Notes under the pieces: model-generated
Told to the model about the DNA's origin: nothing
The model's database searches: none
What the model saw: only the letters and a program-made list of their open reading frames with translations
Assembly: GCF_963676325.1 (NCBI RefSeq)
Contig: NZ_OY781099.1
Location: 4,154,001-4,218,000 of the forward strand
Direction of reading: 5' to 3'
DNA from: an uncultured Bacteroides sp.
GTDB taxonomy: Bacteria > Bacteroidota > Bacteroidia > Bacteroidales > Bacteroidaceae
Length of the DNA: 64,000 nt
Translations under genes and position numbers: made by a program
Shown: one piece after another, positions 43,989 through 52,626 of the stretch
How positions within the stretch are numbered: the stretch's first letter is position 1
Layout of the letters: every line of letters starts with the position of its first letter

Positions 43989-45845
43989 GTGAGAGAAGTA
44001 AATCTAAAAATTGAAAAAGGCGAGCGCTTGCTTGATGCGCTAAAACGCGACGGAAAGCAAATGTTACCCACACAATGCATTATCAATAAAACACTAACAG
44101 GCATAGGTGCCACTTACTGCGAACTGGTGTGCAACAGAAATTCAATCATTGTTGAGCCCAATGTTCCGGTAATTGAAGGAAAGGTAAAGAAGCACAAAGG
44201 AGCAATATTAGGGGTATACTCTGGTATCACGGGACAGAAAATTGAGGAATATCTCCAGAAACATAAATCAAAACGAAAGATTATGGTGACTCCGGAAAGT
44301 TTTCAGCGGTTGAAAGACACTCTGGAGGAGCTTGGCATTGACATCTATAATGAATTCTTTCTGCTGTTCGACGAATGCGAGAAGCTAGTGCAGGACATTG
44401 ACTTTCGCGAATCTATTGAGGCTCCTATGGATGACTTCTTCCGATTCAGAGAAAAGGCGATGGTTTCCGCCACACCTTTAATAGCCGCCGACCCAAGATT
44501 TGAAAAGCAGGGATTCACGTTACTGAAAATTACGCCCGATTTTGATTTCAGCATGCCAATAAAGGTGCTGCCCACCAATAATATTCTCGAGGCATTTCTT
44601 GAGGAAATTAATTTGTATCCCGGTAATATCTGTGTGTTTTGCAATTCAATAGACACTTTCGAGTCTATTTTCTGTGAACTGTCACTAGATCTTCAGAAAC
44701 AAGTCACCACCTTTTGCAGCGAAGGGGCGATGGAAAAGCTTACCTATATGCATTCCAAGAATTTCAACCGAAAGGCTTATAGCTTTGTAGACAAACTCTC
44801 GAAGATAAACTTCTTTACGGGACGGTTTTACTCAGCCGTAGATATTGAATCTAAAAGTAAACCTCACGTTATCATCCTGTCTGATATGATGGGTGCACCT
44901 CAGTCGGCTATTGATCCAAAGACGGAGACCATTCAGATTGCAGGCAGGTTCCGCAATGGAGTTAAAAGCGTTACGCACATCAGCAGCATAAAAGAGGATT
45001 TGGAATACCGTTCGGAAATGGAAGCACAGCTTTATCTGGAAGGAACATTTCAGGCCATCAGCACAGTAAAGAGCCTCTATTCAAAAGCCAAAAGCGAAGG
45101 CGAGAAAGGTGCATACCTTGAAGCGCTTCTTGGGATGAGTGGAAACTGTTACTTAAATGAAGACGGAACCAGAAATGAATACAAAATAGCCAATTATTAC
45201 GACGAGCAAAGAGTGCTGGAACTCTATACAAATAAAGACCACCTGCTGAATGCCTATAAAGCGATACCAAATTTTACCGTAGATTACCAACCAAAAAATT
45301 ATCTGTTCTGCGATTCAGACCGACTGGCACGCCAAAGAGCGAAAACCCGCAAATGGAAAGCGGAAGTATTGCTCCGGCAGCTTGACAAGGCCAGCCACCT
45401 TCGTTTCTCAGAGAATCCGGAACATAGAAAATATTACGAGGCACAAATCCGACAGATTATTCGCTCTCCCTACGAGCATACTCTTTTTGACTGTTACCTC
45501 TCAAAAGGATCTGAATATATAAGGAGTGTAAACTTCCGCGAGTCGACCATGCTCAGCATCTTAAAGAAGAAAAGCATGCATCAACTGAAGAACTGTCCGT
45601 CTGTAGCTCGGGGAGTTCACAAACTATTGGAGACAGGGAAGCAATACACCGCATCAGAAATCAGTGCCGTACTTACCAATATATATAAGAAGAATGGTAT
45701 ACCTGTAAATAAAAGAGTAACAGCTTCTGAAGTAGAGAGGTATTTTGAAACAAGTACTACCCGCAACAACAGAGGGCCTAAGATATTATTAATCAGCACA
45801 AAACAGAGGAAAACAGAGACTAATCGTTTGCTGGCTGAAAAATAG
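43989..45845 (+). CDS. SF2-helicase-like protein with non-canonical Walker A
   Basis: 618 residues with a GTG start. The order of SF2 motifs is visible: a nucleotide-loop-like NKTLTGIGATYCEL at 33-46, a DExx box LLFDECEKL at 125-133, SAT-type MVSATPL at 158-164, a motif V-like FFTGRFYSAVDI near 275-286 and motif VI QIAGRFRNG at 316-324. The Walker A lysine is replaced (GIGAT instead of GKT). Residues about 560-618 look like a winged-helix tail (ASEISAVLTNIYKKN, TASEVERYF). The family is not one I can name; a role on DNA or RNA is likely. It stands alone, next to a palindrome array. Confidence 0.7.
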   Translation: MREVNLKIEKGERLLDALKRDGKQMLPTQCIINKTLTGIGATYCELVCNRNSIIVEPNVPVIEGKVKKHKGAILGVYSGITGQKIEEYLQKHKSKRKIMVTPESFQRLKDTLEELGIDIYNEFFLLFDECEKLVQDIDFRESIEAPMDDFFRFREKAMVSATPLIAADPRFEKQGFTLLKITPDFDFSMPIKVLPTNNILEAFLEEINLYPGNICVFCNSIDTFESIFCELSLDLQKQVTTFCSEGAMEKLTYMHSKNFNRKAYSFVDKLSKINFFTGRFYSAVDIESKSKPHVIILSDMMGAPQSAIDPKTETIQIAGRFRNGVKSVTHISSIKEDLEYRSEMEAQLYLEGTFQAISTVKSLYSKAKSEGEKGAYLEALLGMSGNCYLNEDGTRNEYKIANYYDEQRVLELYTNKDHLLNAYKAIPNFTVDYQPKNYLFCDSDRLARQRAKTRKWKAEVLLRQLDKASHLRFSENPEHRKYYEAQIRQIIRSPYEHTLFDCYLSKGSEYIRSVNFRESTMLSILKKKSMHQLKNCPSVARGVHKLLETGKQYTASEISAVLTNIYKKNGIPVNKRVTASEVERYFETSTTRNNRGPKILLISTKQRKTETNRLLAEK

Positions 45846-46001
45846 AAAAACATAAGGTTGTTTTGGAGGGGGTAACGAGGGGTCCCCTTCTGAAACGCCG
45901 TGACAATGGGCGTGCTAAATTTTAGCACAAGACATATAAAAGAAGTTTTCCAGGAAGTTTAGCACCACCAGTTTTGATTTGTAACAAATTATGCTCCCAG
46001 A

Positions 46002-46592
46002 CTATTCAGGGGTCAACCCGAATTCTTTGCAGATAGTCTCTTCAATTACCTTCGGGAAGTAGTTATATTCCAGAGCATGAATCCTTGCAGCCAAATCATG
46101 AGGAGTATCCGTTGGAAGCACATCACAGGTTGCCTGAAAAATAACGCTGCCCGAATCATAATGTTCATCAATATAATGTATAGTAATGCCTGAGACTTTT
46201 TCTCCTTCAGCAATTACCGCCTCGTGCACCTTGTCTCCATACATACCCTTGCCGCCAAACTTAGGAAGCAAAGCCGGATGTATATTTATTATCTTATTGG
46301 GATACTTATGTATCAGTTCAACGGGTATCTGAAGCAGGAATCCGGCAAGAACCACAAAATCTATTTCGTATCTATCTAACAAAGATAACAGATTACCTAC
46401 GTTCTGGAAATCACTTTTTGAGTATACAACATCCTGAATATGATGCAACCTGGCTCTTTCTAATATATAAGCATCTGCTTTATTAGATAAGACCAAAGCT
46501 ACTTCAATAGACGGATTGCTTTCAAAATATTGCATGATATTTTCGGCATTCGTCCCTGAGCCTGAACCAAATATTGCTATTTTTATATCCAT
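46002..46592 (-). CDS. purN: Phosphoribosylglycinamide formyltransferase
   Basis: 196 residues from the ATG at 46592, which gives MDIKIAIFGSGSGTNAENI, the normal PurN N-terminus; an ATG at 46634 adds a non-conserved leader. The catalytic region is present: NIHPALLPKFGGKGMYG and ITIHYIDEHYDSG. The enzyme transfers a formyl group from 10-formyl-THF to GAR in purine synthesis, in the cytosol. It is divergent from acpP, a common arrangement in Bacteroides. The 156-base convergent spacer behind it holds several small inverted repeats. Confidence 0.95.
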   Translation of the reverse strand: MDIKIAIFGSGSGTNAENIMQYFESNPSIEVALVLSNKADAYILERARLHHIQDVVYSKSDFQNVGNLLSLLDRYEIDFVVLAGFLLQIPVELIHKYPNKIINIHPALLPKFGGKGMYGDKVHEAVIAEGEKVSGITIHYIDEHYDSGSVIFQATCDVLPTDTPHDLAARIHALEYNYFPKVIEETICKEFGLTPE

Positions 46593-46659
46593 TGAAACGT
46601 CTTGTGAATGCACATAATCGTGAAAAATGTGCAATGAAATGAATTTTGTTGGTTAAATA

Positions 46660-46691
46660 TTTGCTCGAAACAATAAATATTCATTCCTTTG
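46660..46691 (+). promoter_or_regulatory. Predicted Bacteroides-type promoter of acpP-fabF-rnc
   Basis: TTTG at 46660-46663, a 20-base spacer, and TTCCTTTG at 46684-46691 match the Bacteroides -33 / -7 pattern (TTTG, about 19-21, TAnnTTTG), with the A of the -7 box changed. It would start transcription about 45 bases before the acpP ATG. Confidence 0.6.
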
Positions 46692-46743
46692 CAGCTGCAA
46701 ATTTAAAAAAATAATTCAATTTATTAATTAAAAACTTAAAGTT

Positions 46744-46980
46744 ATGTCTGAAATTGAATCAAGAGTAAAGGCGATTATCGTTGATAAATTAGGCGTTGAA
46801 GAATCTGAAGTTACTTTAGAAGCAAGCTTCACTAATGATCTGGGAGCAGATTCACTTGACACTGTTGAGCTTATTATGGAATTCGAAAAAGAATTCAGTA
46901 TCTCTATCCCTGATGATCAAGCAGAAAAAATCGCTACTGTAGGTGACGCTGTATCTTACATCGAAACTGCAAAAGCTTAA
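46744..46980 (+). CDS. acpP: Acyl carrier protein
   Basis: 78 residues, acidic and helical. The phosphopantetheine site is LGADSLDTVEL with Ser 37. It carries growing acyl chains in type II fatty acid synthesis. The fabF gene begins 15 bases downstream, and rnc follows, so these three form one operon. Length, motif and neighbours are all as expected. Confidence 0.98.
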   Translation: MSEIESRVKAIIVDKLGVEESEVTLEASFTNDLGADSLDTVELIMEFEKEFSISIPDDQAEKIATVGDAVSYIETAKA

Positions 46981-46995
46981 TTCTGATTTCATAAT

Positions 46996-48258
46996 ATGGA
47001 ATTAAAAAGAGTTGTAGTAACAGGTCTTGGTGCTCTTACTCCTATAGGCAACACTGTTCCCGAATTTTGGGAAAATTTGGTTAACGGTGTGAGCGGAGCA
47101 GGACCTATTACTCATTTTGATACGTCTTTGTTTAAAACTAAATTCGCTTGCGAAGTAAAAGGATTTGATGCAAATCAATACATGGATCGCAAGGAAGCAA
47201 GAAAAATGGATCGTTACACACAGTATGCAGTTGCTGTAGCTAAACAAGCTGTAACAGATTCAGAACTTGATCTTGAGAAAGAGGATTTAAACAGAATAGG
47301 TGTAATCTTTGGTGCAGGAATTGGTGGTATTCAAACTTTTGAAGAAGAAGTGAAGAATTATGCTATCAATAAAGAAAACGGCCCAAAATTCAATCCTTTC
47401 TTTATCCCAAAAATGATTTCGGATATTGCAGCCGGACAGATTTCCATTATTTATGGTTTTCACGGTCCAAACTTTGCAACGGTATCTGCTTGTGCTACAT
47501 CTTCAAACGCTATAGCCGATGCATTTAACTATATCCGTTTGAACAAAGCCAATGTTATTGTAACCGGCGGATCTGAAGCAGCTATTACTGAAGCTGGAGT
47601 AGGCGGTTTTAATGCAATGCATGCTTTATCCACACGAAACGATGATGCAACAAAAGCTTCCCGTCCATTCAGCGCTAGCCGCGATGGATTCATTATGGGT
47701 GAAGGTGGCGGATGTATCATCCTGGAAGAACTGGAACACGCAAAAGCACGTGGTGCCAAAATATATGCTGAGATTGTAGGAACAGGTCTTTCTGCAGATG
47801 CATATCACTTAACAGCTTCACACCCAGAAGGTTTAGGAGCTATATTAGTGATGAAGAATGCACTGGAAGATGCTGAAATGAAACCGGAAGAAATTGATTA
47901 TATCAATGTTCACGGAACATCTACTCCTGTAGGTGATATTTCAGAATCAAAAGCAATCAAAGAAGTATTTGGCGAACATGCTTACAAGCTGAATATCAGT
48001 TCTACTAAATCTATGACTGGTCACCTCCTCGGAGCTGCCGGTGCTGTAGAAGCAATTGCAAGTATTCTTGCTATAAAAAATGGTATCGTTCCTCCTACTA
48101 TCAATCATGAAGATGGAGACAATGACGAAAACATTGATTATAACCTGAATTTTACCTTTAACAAGGCGCAAAAGCGTGAAGTTAATGTAGCACTCTCTAA
48201 TACCTTTGGTTTTGGTGGTCACAATGCATGCGTTATCTTTAAGAAATACAGCGAATAA
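46996..48258 (+). CDS. fabF: 3-oxoacyl-[acyl-carrier-protein] synthase II
   Basis: 420 residues. The thiolase-fold condensing enzyme has its nucleophile in TVSACATSSNAI (Cys 166), the first catalytic His in NVHGTSTPVGD and the second in KSMTGHLLGAAGA, plus the terminal NTFGFGGHNA. It extends acyl-ACP with malonyl-ACP in the cytosol. It follows acpP by 15 bases and precedes rnc by 4 bases if the GTG at 48263 is the rnc start. Confidence 0.97.
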   Translation: MELKRVVVTGLGALTPIGNTVPEFWENLVNGVSGAGPITHFDTSLFKTKFACEVKGFDANQYMDRKEARKMDRYTQYAVAVAKQAVTDSELDLEKEDLNRIGVIFGAGIGGIQTFEEEVKNYAINKENGPKFNPFFIPKMISDIAAGQISIIYGFHGPNFATVSACATSSNAIADAFNYIRLNKANVIVTGGSEAAITEAGVGGFNAMHALSTRNDDATKASRPFSASRDGFIMGEGGGCIILEELEHAKARGAKIYAEIVGTGLSADAYHLTASHPEGLGAILVMKNALEDAEMKPEEIDYINVHGTSTPVGDISESKAIKEVFGEHAYKLNISSTKSMTGHLLGAAGAVEAIASILAIKNGIVPPTINHEDGDNDENIDYNLNFTFNKAQKREVNVALSNTFGFGGHNACVIFKKYSE

Positions 48259-48262
48259 GATT

Positions 48263-49165
48263 GTGTTAAACAACAAAATAGATAGAATAAGACTCTTGTT
48301 CCGAAAAGATCGGGAGTCTTATTCTCGTTTTTATTCTATTCTGGGATTCTACCCTCATGACATTAGCCTCTACGAACAGGCTCTGCTTCACAAGTCTACT
48401 TCCATAAGATCAGAAAAAGGACGTCCACTCAATAATGAACGGTTAGAGTTCTTAGGTGATGCCATACTTGACGCCATAGTAGCTGATATTGTTTATAAGC
48501 AGTTTACCGGCAAAAAGGAAGGCTTCCTTACCAATACACGTTCTAAGATTGTTCAGAGGGAAACTCTAAACAAACTGGCTGTAGAAATTGGTCTCGATAA
48601 ACTTATAAAGTATTCAACCCGCACCTCTTCTCACAATAGCTACATGTGTGGCAATGCATTTGAAGCATTAGTGGGGGCCATCTACATTGACCGCGGATAT
48701 GATATCTGCAAGTATTTCATGGAAGTTAAAATCATGAAACGCTTTATTGATCTGGAAAAAATTGCCCGTAAAGAGGTTAATTTCAAATCGAAACTCATTG
48801 AATGGACTCAGAAGCATAAAGTTATTATTTCTTTTGATCTGGTAGAACAATTCCTTGATAAGGAATCAAATCCTATATTCCAGTCTGAAATACTTATTGA
48901 AGGACTTTCTGCAGGAACCGGAGTTGGTTATTCCAAAAAAGAATCACAGCAGAATGCAGCTAAAATGGCTTTAAAAAAGATCCAGACTATACCTAATTTC
49001 CTTCAGGAGGTCTTCGAAGCTGCAAAAAAGAGAACAGAAGCTGAAAATACTGCCAAACAGGAAGCTGCTGAGATTAAAGCTGAGACTGAGGAAATTGCCG
49101 AGCCTAAAAGCGAAGAGGTTGTTCCGGATAGCGAGTGGGAATTAGCAACTAGCTCAGCAGAATAA
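48263..49165 (+). CDS. rnc: Ribonuclease III, GTG start, acidic C-terminal tail
   Basis: About 300 residues from a GTG at 48263, chosen because it follows the fabF stop by 4 bases and yields the family N-terminus (LNNKIDRIRLLF); the frame also opens at 48206 inside fabF. The RIII domain has NNERLEFLGDAILDAI and GNAFEALVGAIYID with the metal-binding acids. A double-stranded RNA-binding domain follows (GYSKKESQQNAAKMALKKI). The last 50 or so residues, rich in Glu, Ala and Lys, extend beyond the usual end. The enzyme cuts double-stranded RNA in rRNA processing. Confidence 0.93.
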   Translation: MLNNKIDRIRLLFRKDRESYSRFYSILGFYPHDISLYEQALLHKSTSIRSEKGRPLNNERLEFLGDAILDAIVADIVYKQFTGKKEGFLTNTRSKIVQRETLNKLAVEIGLDKLIKYSTRTSSHNSYMCGNAFEALVGAIYIDRGYDICKYFMEVKIMKRFIDLEKIARKEVNFKSKLIEWTQKHKVIISFDLVEQFLDKESNPIFQSEILIEGLSAGTGVGYSKKESQQNAAKMALKKIQTIPNFLQEVFEAAKKRTEAENTAKQEAAEIKAETEEIAEPKSEEVVPDSEWELATSSAE

Positions 49166-49304
49166 TTTTATGCCCATCTCTACCTGCCTGCAAAAGCAAG
49201 AAATAAAGCAGTTTCATTTACCCTATAATGGTAAGCTATAGCTTCCAGCAAGCTCATTTTACTGAAACTAATTTATCTCCTGCCGTGTAGATATCAAAAG
49301 TTTA

Positions 49305-50315
49305 CTAGCCGAAACAAATTCCCATTCTTCTCCCCTGAACCACAAGATCCTGGTCTTCTGTAACTACTTTTAGCTTTCCTGCTACTTCATCTAAAGGAAT
49401 GGAAGATATTTCGTTGCCTTGCAATGCAATCATTCGCCCAAATTGTCCATTAGCAATAAGTTCGGTGGCATGTCCGCCCATACGGGTTGAAAGGTTTCGG
49501 TCAAAAGGAGTTGGAGAACCACCGCGCTGAATATATCCCAGCACAGTCTGTCTTGTTTCAATTCCTGTCTCGTATTCTATCTCACGGGCAATGTATTCAG
49601 CAGGTCTCTTCAGTCCATCGGTTTTAATACCTTCGGCTACTACCACAATAGAGTAAGGTTTTCCTTTTCTCAATCGGTTCATTATTGTTTCCCCGATATT
49701 CTTTATGCTATATTCTATTTCAGGAATCAGAATAACATCTCCTCCTCCCGCCATACCGGAATAGAGAGCAATCCATCCAGCCTTATGGCCCATCACTTCA
49801 ATCACCATAACCCGTTTATGAGAGCTGGCCGTTGAATGAAGCCGGTCGATAGCATCGGTTGCAATACTGACTGCAGAATCAAAACCAAACGAGAAATCGG
49901 TACCCCAGATATCATTATCAATGGTTTTTGGAACAGAGACCACATTTAGCCCCATAGCAGCCATCTTTGCTGCTGTTTTCTGAGTGCCGTTTCCTCCTAT
50001 GCATACCACACAGTCAAGTCCCAGCTGACGGATATTCTGCTCCATTATTGCAGGTTTATTAATTTCCGGAGGAACTCCTTTCTTCTTAAACGGTTTTTCC
50101 CGGGAAGTGCCCAGCATTGTGCCTCCCTGGTTTAGCAGGCCCGACATTGATTTCTCTGTAAAGAGCTCCACATCATTTGTCAGCAATCCCTGAAAGCCGC
50201 TGTGTATACCAACAACCTCCATGCCGTAATAATTCATTGCCGTTTTGCATACACCTCTTATTGTTGCATTTATTCCCGGACAATCACCTCCAGAAGTCAA
50301 TATACCTATTCTCAT
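49305..50315 (-). CDS. pfkA: 6-phosphofructokinase
   Basis: 336 residues from the ATG at 50315 (MRIGILTSGGDCPGINA); the ATG at 50336 adds 7 residues. PFK landmarks: GGDCPGINATIRG at 9-21, GGNGTQ at 107-112, PKTIDNDIWGTD at 129-140, and the fructose-6-P site in EVMGHKAGWIAL. The Gly in GGNGT points to ATP as donor, while the Lys in PKTIDND is more usual in PPi-using enzymes; both occur together in some ATP-dependent groups. It converges on rnc across a 139-base gap with small inverted repeats (AGTTTCA at 49210 with TGAAACT at 49263). Confidence 0.93.
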   Translation of the reverse strand: MRIGILTSGGDCPGINATIRGVCKTAMNYYGMEVVGIHSGFQGLLTNDVELFTEKSMSGLLNQGGTMLGTSREKPFKKKGVPPEINKPAIMEQNIRQLGLDCVVCIGGNGTQKTAAKMAAMGLNVVSVPKTIDNDIWGTDFSFGFDSAVSIATDAIDRLHSTASSHKRVMVIEVMGHKAGWIALYSGMAGGGDVILIPEIEYSIKNIGETIMNRLRKGKPYSIVVVAEGIKTDGLKRPAEYIAREIEYETGIETRQTVLGYIQRGGSPTPFDRNLSTRMGGHATELIANGQFGRMIALQGNEISSIPLDEVAGKLKVVTEDQDLVVQGRRMGICFG

Positions 50316-50462
50316 ACCTAAATATTTATATTTCAAATCTGAGCGTAAAGATAAAAAAAATTAGACGTTATTTGAAAATCAGCAAAAAAAATAAATATAT
50401 GTAGAGTAATATTAATAAATAAGGCTATTTTTGCATAACAATTTGTAATTTTTTGAATTAGG

Positions 50463-51971
50463 ATGAACAGTACAAAGCTGATTAGCAAACTATTTATCCC
50501 CCGACTTAAAGAGCTTGCTTTATATGATACGGCCGCAGAATCCATCCAGGAACAAGTATTTAATAGGCTTATTCACCAAGCCGCTCAGACAGAATGGGGA
50601 AAGAAATATGATTATAGCAATATAAATAACTATGAGGAATTTAAAAAGAGGGTTCCAATACAGACATATGATGATGTTAAGCCGTATGTTGAAAGATTAC
50701 GGACGGGTGAACAGAATCTGATCTGGCCTTCTAATATCCAATGGTTTGCTAAATCATCCGGCACTACCAACGACAAAAGTAAATTCCTGCCTGTAAGCAG
50801 GGAAGCACTCAAAGATATTCATTACCGCGGTGGACAAGATTGTGTGGCTTTATACTTTAACATGAATCCTGAAAGCCGCCTTTTCTCTGGCAAAGGGTTA
50901 ATTTTAGGAGGAAGTCACAACCCTAACCTGAACTCAAAACACGGTTTGGTAGGCGATTTATCGGCTATCTTAATTCAGAATATAAACCCGCTTGCTAATT
51001 TAATCCGCGTTCCCAGCAAAAACATCGCATTAATGAGCGAATGGGAAAGTAAGATTGAAAAGATTGCCCAAAGCACCATTAATCAGAATGTAACTAATCT
51101 GTCGGGTGTCCCTTCCTGGTTCCTGGTTCTGATTAAACGGGTTCTGGAGATTACCGGAAAGCAATCTCTGGAAGAGGTCTGGCCTAATCTGGAAGTCTTT
51201 TTCCATGGTGGAGTAAGCTTTGCACCTTACCGCGAACAATACAAGCAACTGATTAAGTCAGACAAGATGCATTATGTAGAGACCTATAACGCTTCCGAAG
51301 GATTCTTTGGGGTGCAGAATGACCTCTCAGATCCTTCTATGCTATTGATGATTGATTATGGGATATTCTATGAATTTATTGCTTTGGATGAGCTTCAGGA
51401 AGAAAACCCTGAGGCATGCTGTCTGGCCGACGTGGAATTAAATAAAAACTATGCGATGGTAATCAGCACATCTTGCGGATTATGGCGATACATGATTGGT
51501 GATACTGTTCGATTCACATCCAAGAATCCGTATAAATTTGTAATCACCGGAAGAACAAAGCATTTCATTAATGCATTTGGTGAAGAGTTAATCATTGACA
51601 ATGCAGAAAAAGGATTAGCTAAAGCCTGTGAAGCTACCGGAGCGCAGGTATGCGAATATTCAGCAGCTCCTGTTTTTATGGACAGAAGCGCTAAATGTCG
51701 CCATCAGTGGTTGATTGAATTTGCTAAAACACCCGATTCCATTGAATACTTTACATCCGTATTAGATACTTCTCTTAAAGAGTTAAACTCGGACTATGAG
51801 GCAAAACGCTACAAAGATATTGCACTTCAGCCACTGGAAGTTATAGTAGCTCGCAAGGGGCTGTTTATCGACTGGCTTAAAATGAAAGGAAAATTGGGTG
51901 GCCAACATAAGGTTCCCCGCCTATGTAATACAAGAGAGAATATTGAAGAGATGATTCTTTTAAATAAATAA
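50463..51971 (+). CDS. GH3-family acyl-adenylate enzyme
   Basis: 502 residues. It aligns with the GH3 auxin-responsive family: the ATP-binding loop FAKSSGTTNDKSKFLPVS near 98-115, the YNASEGFFG segment near 276-284 and VITGRTKHFINAFGEELI near 360-378. Plant GH3 enzymes join hormones to amino acids through an acyl-adenylate. Bacterial members are common in Bacteroidetes but lack a settled substrate. Location is cytosolic. TATTTTTG at 50426-50433 is a likely -7 box. A strong terminator follows at 51988. Confidence 0.9.
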   Translation: MNSTKLISKLFIPRLKELALYDTAAESIQEQVFNRLIHQAAQTEWGKKYDYSNINNYEEFKKRVPIQTYDDVKPYVERLRTGEQNLIWPSNIQWFAKSSGTTNDKSKFLPVSREALKDIHYRGGQDCVALYFNMNPESRLFSGKGLILGGSHNPNLNSKHGLVGDLSAILIQNINPLANLIRVPSKNIALMSEWESKIEKIAQSTINQNVTNLSGVPSWFLVLIKRVLEITGKQSLEEVWPNLEVFFHGGVSFAPYREQYKQLIKSDKMHYVETYNASEGFFGVQNDLSDPSMLLMIDYGIFYEFIALDELQEENPEACCLADVELNKNYAMVISTSCGLWRYMIGDTVRFTSKNPYKFVITGRTKHFINAFGEELIIDNAEKGLAKACEATGAQVCEYSAAPVFMDRSAKCRHQWLIEFAKTPDSIEYFTSVLDTSLKELNSDYEAKRYKDIALQPLEVIVARKGLFIDWLKMKGKLGGQHKVPRLCNTRENIEEMILLNK

Positions 51972-51987
51972 AAGTGCATTCCACATA

Positions 51988-52022
51988 AAAAGCCCCGATT
52001 CTAACTTAAGAACCGGGGCTTT
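51988..52022. terminator. Bidirectional rho-independent terminator
   Basis: AAAAGCCCCG and CGGGGCTTT arms, extended inward by ATTCT/AGAAC pairing, form a GC-rich stem between two converging genes. A and T tracts flank both sides, so it should serve both the GH3-family gene (+) and the FKBP gene (-). Confidence 0.9.
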
Positions 52023-52043
52023 CTATTATAACTTATCTGATAT

Positions 52044-52616
52044 CTATCTTGGAGTTGCGCTCCATATTTTGACTAAGTTCATATCAAATATCAATGTTGA
52101 ATAACCTAGAATTGCTCCACTGCCAGCTGTTCCATATGCCAATTGATATGGTATATAAACAACCCATCGCTCTCCTTTTTTCATTAGGCGAAGAACTTCT
52201 GTCCATCCTGTAATTATATGATAAGCAGCAACTTCTGAATAAACAGGATATTTTGCTGGAATATCAAAATTCGGGTCAGGATTAGTTCCAGTAAAATCCT
52301 GATCAAAAAGTTCACCGTTTATCAGTTTCCCTCTATAGTAAACCTGTACAGTATCAGTATCCAAAGGACGCTCTCCCGTTGCCACATATCCGGCAACCTT
52401 TTCTGCATAGATCTTCAGCTTTTGATTGCTCATCGGAGTAATCACAAACAGATTTGGATTAGACTTACTGTCTACAACCTTTTGCAGAGAATCAAGAAAA
52501 GCCTGATTACGTGGTTGCCAGTTATCATACTGAGTAACCTCACTTGTCTGGCTACAAGAAGCAAATGACAAGAGCATCAAAAGTAATGCCGGCAGGAAAC
52601 ATATTTTTTTATTCAT
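52044..52616 (-). CDS. FKBP-type peptidyl-prolyl cis-trans isomerase lipoprotein
   Basis: 190 residues. A lipoprotein signal ends in SFASC with Cys 21. The C-terminal 100 residues are an FKBP domain: DTVQVYYRGKLINGELFDQ, GWTEVLRLMKKGERWVVYIPYQLAYG and the closing LIFDMNLVKI. It should catalyse prolyl isomerisation in protein folding, attached to a membrane in the periplasm. It follows glyS after 10 bases on the same strand, an operon link without obvious functional sense. Confidence 0.92.
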   Translation of the reverse strand: MNKKICFLPALLLMLLSFASCSQTSEVTQYDNWQPRNQAFLDSLQKVVDSKSNPNLFVITPMSNQKLKIYAEKVAGYVATGERPLDTDTVQVYYRGKLINGELFDQDFTGTNPDPNFDIPAKYPVYSEVAAYHIITGWTEVLRLMKKGERWVVYIPYQLAYGTAGSGAILGYSTLIFDMNLVKIWSATPR

Positions 52617-52626
52617 ATTCAGTTTT

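Noticed and set aside
49166..49304. Fifth regular palindrome array between rnc and pfkA
   Set aside because: AGTTTCA/TGAAACT and AAGCTATAGCTT are inverted repeats, but their centres differ by one base and no constant pitch is found; it may only be a termination region.
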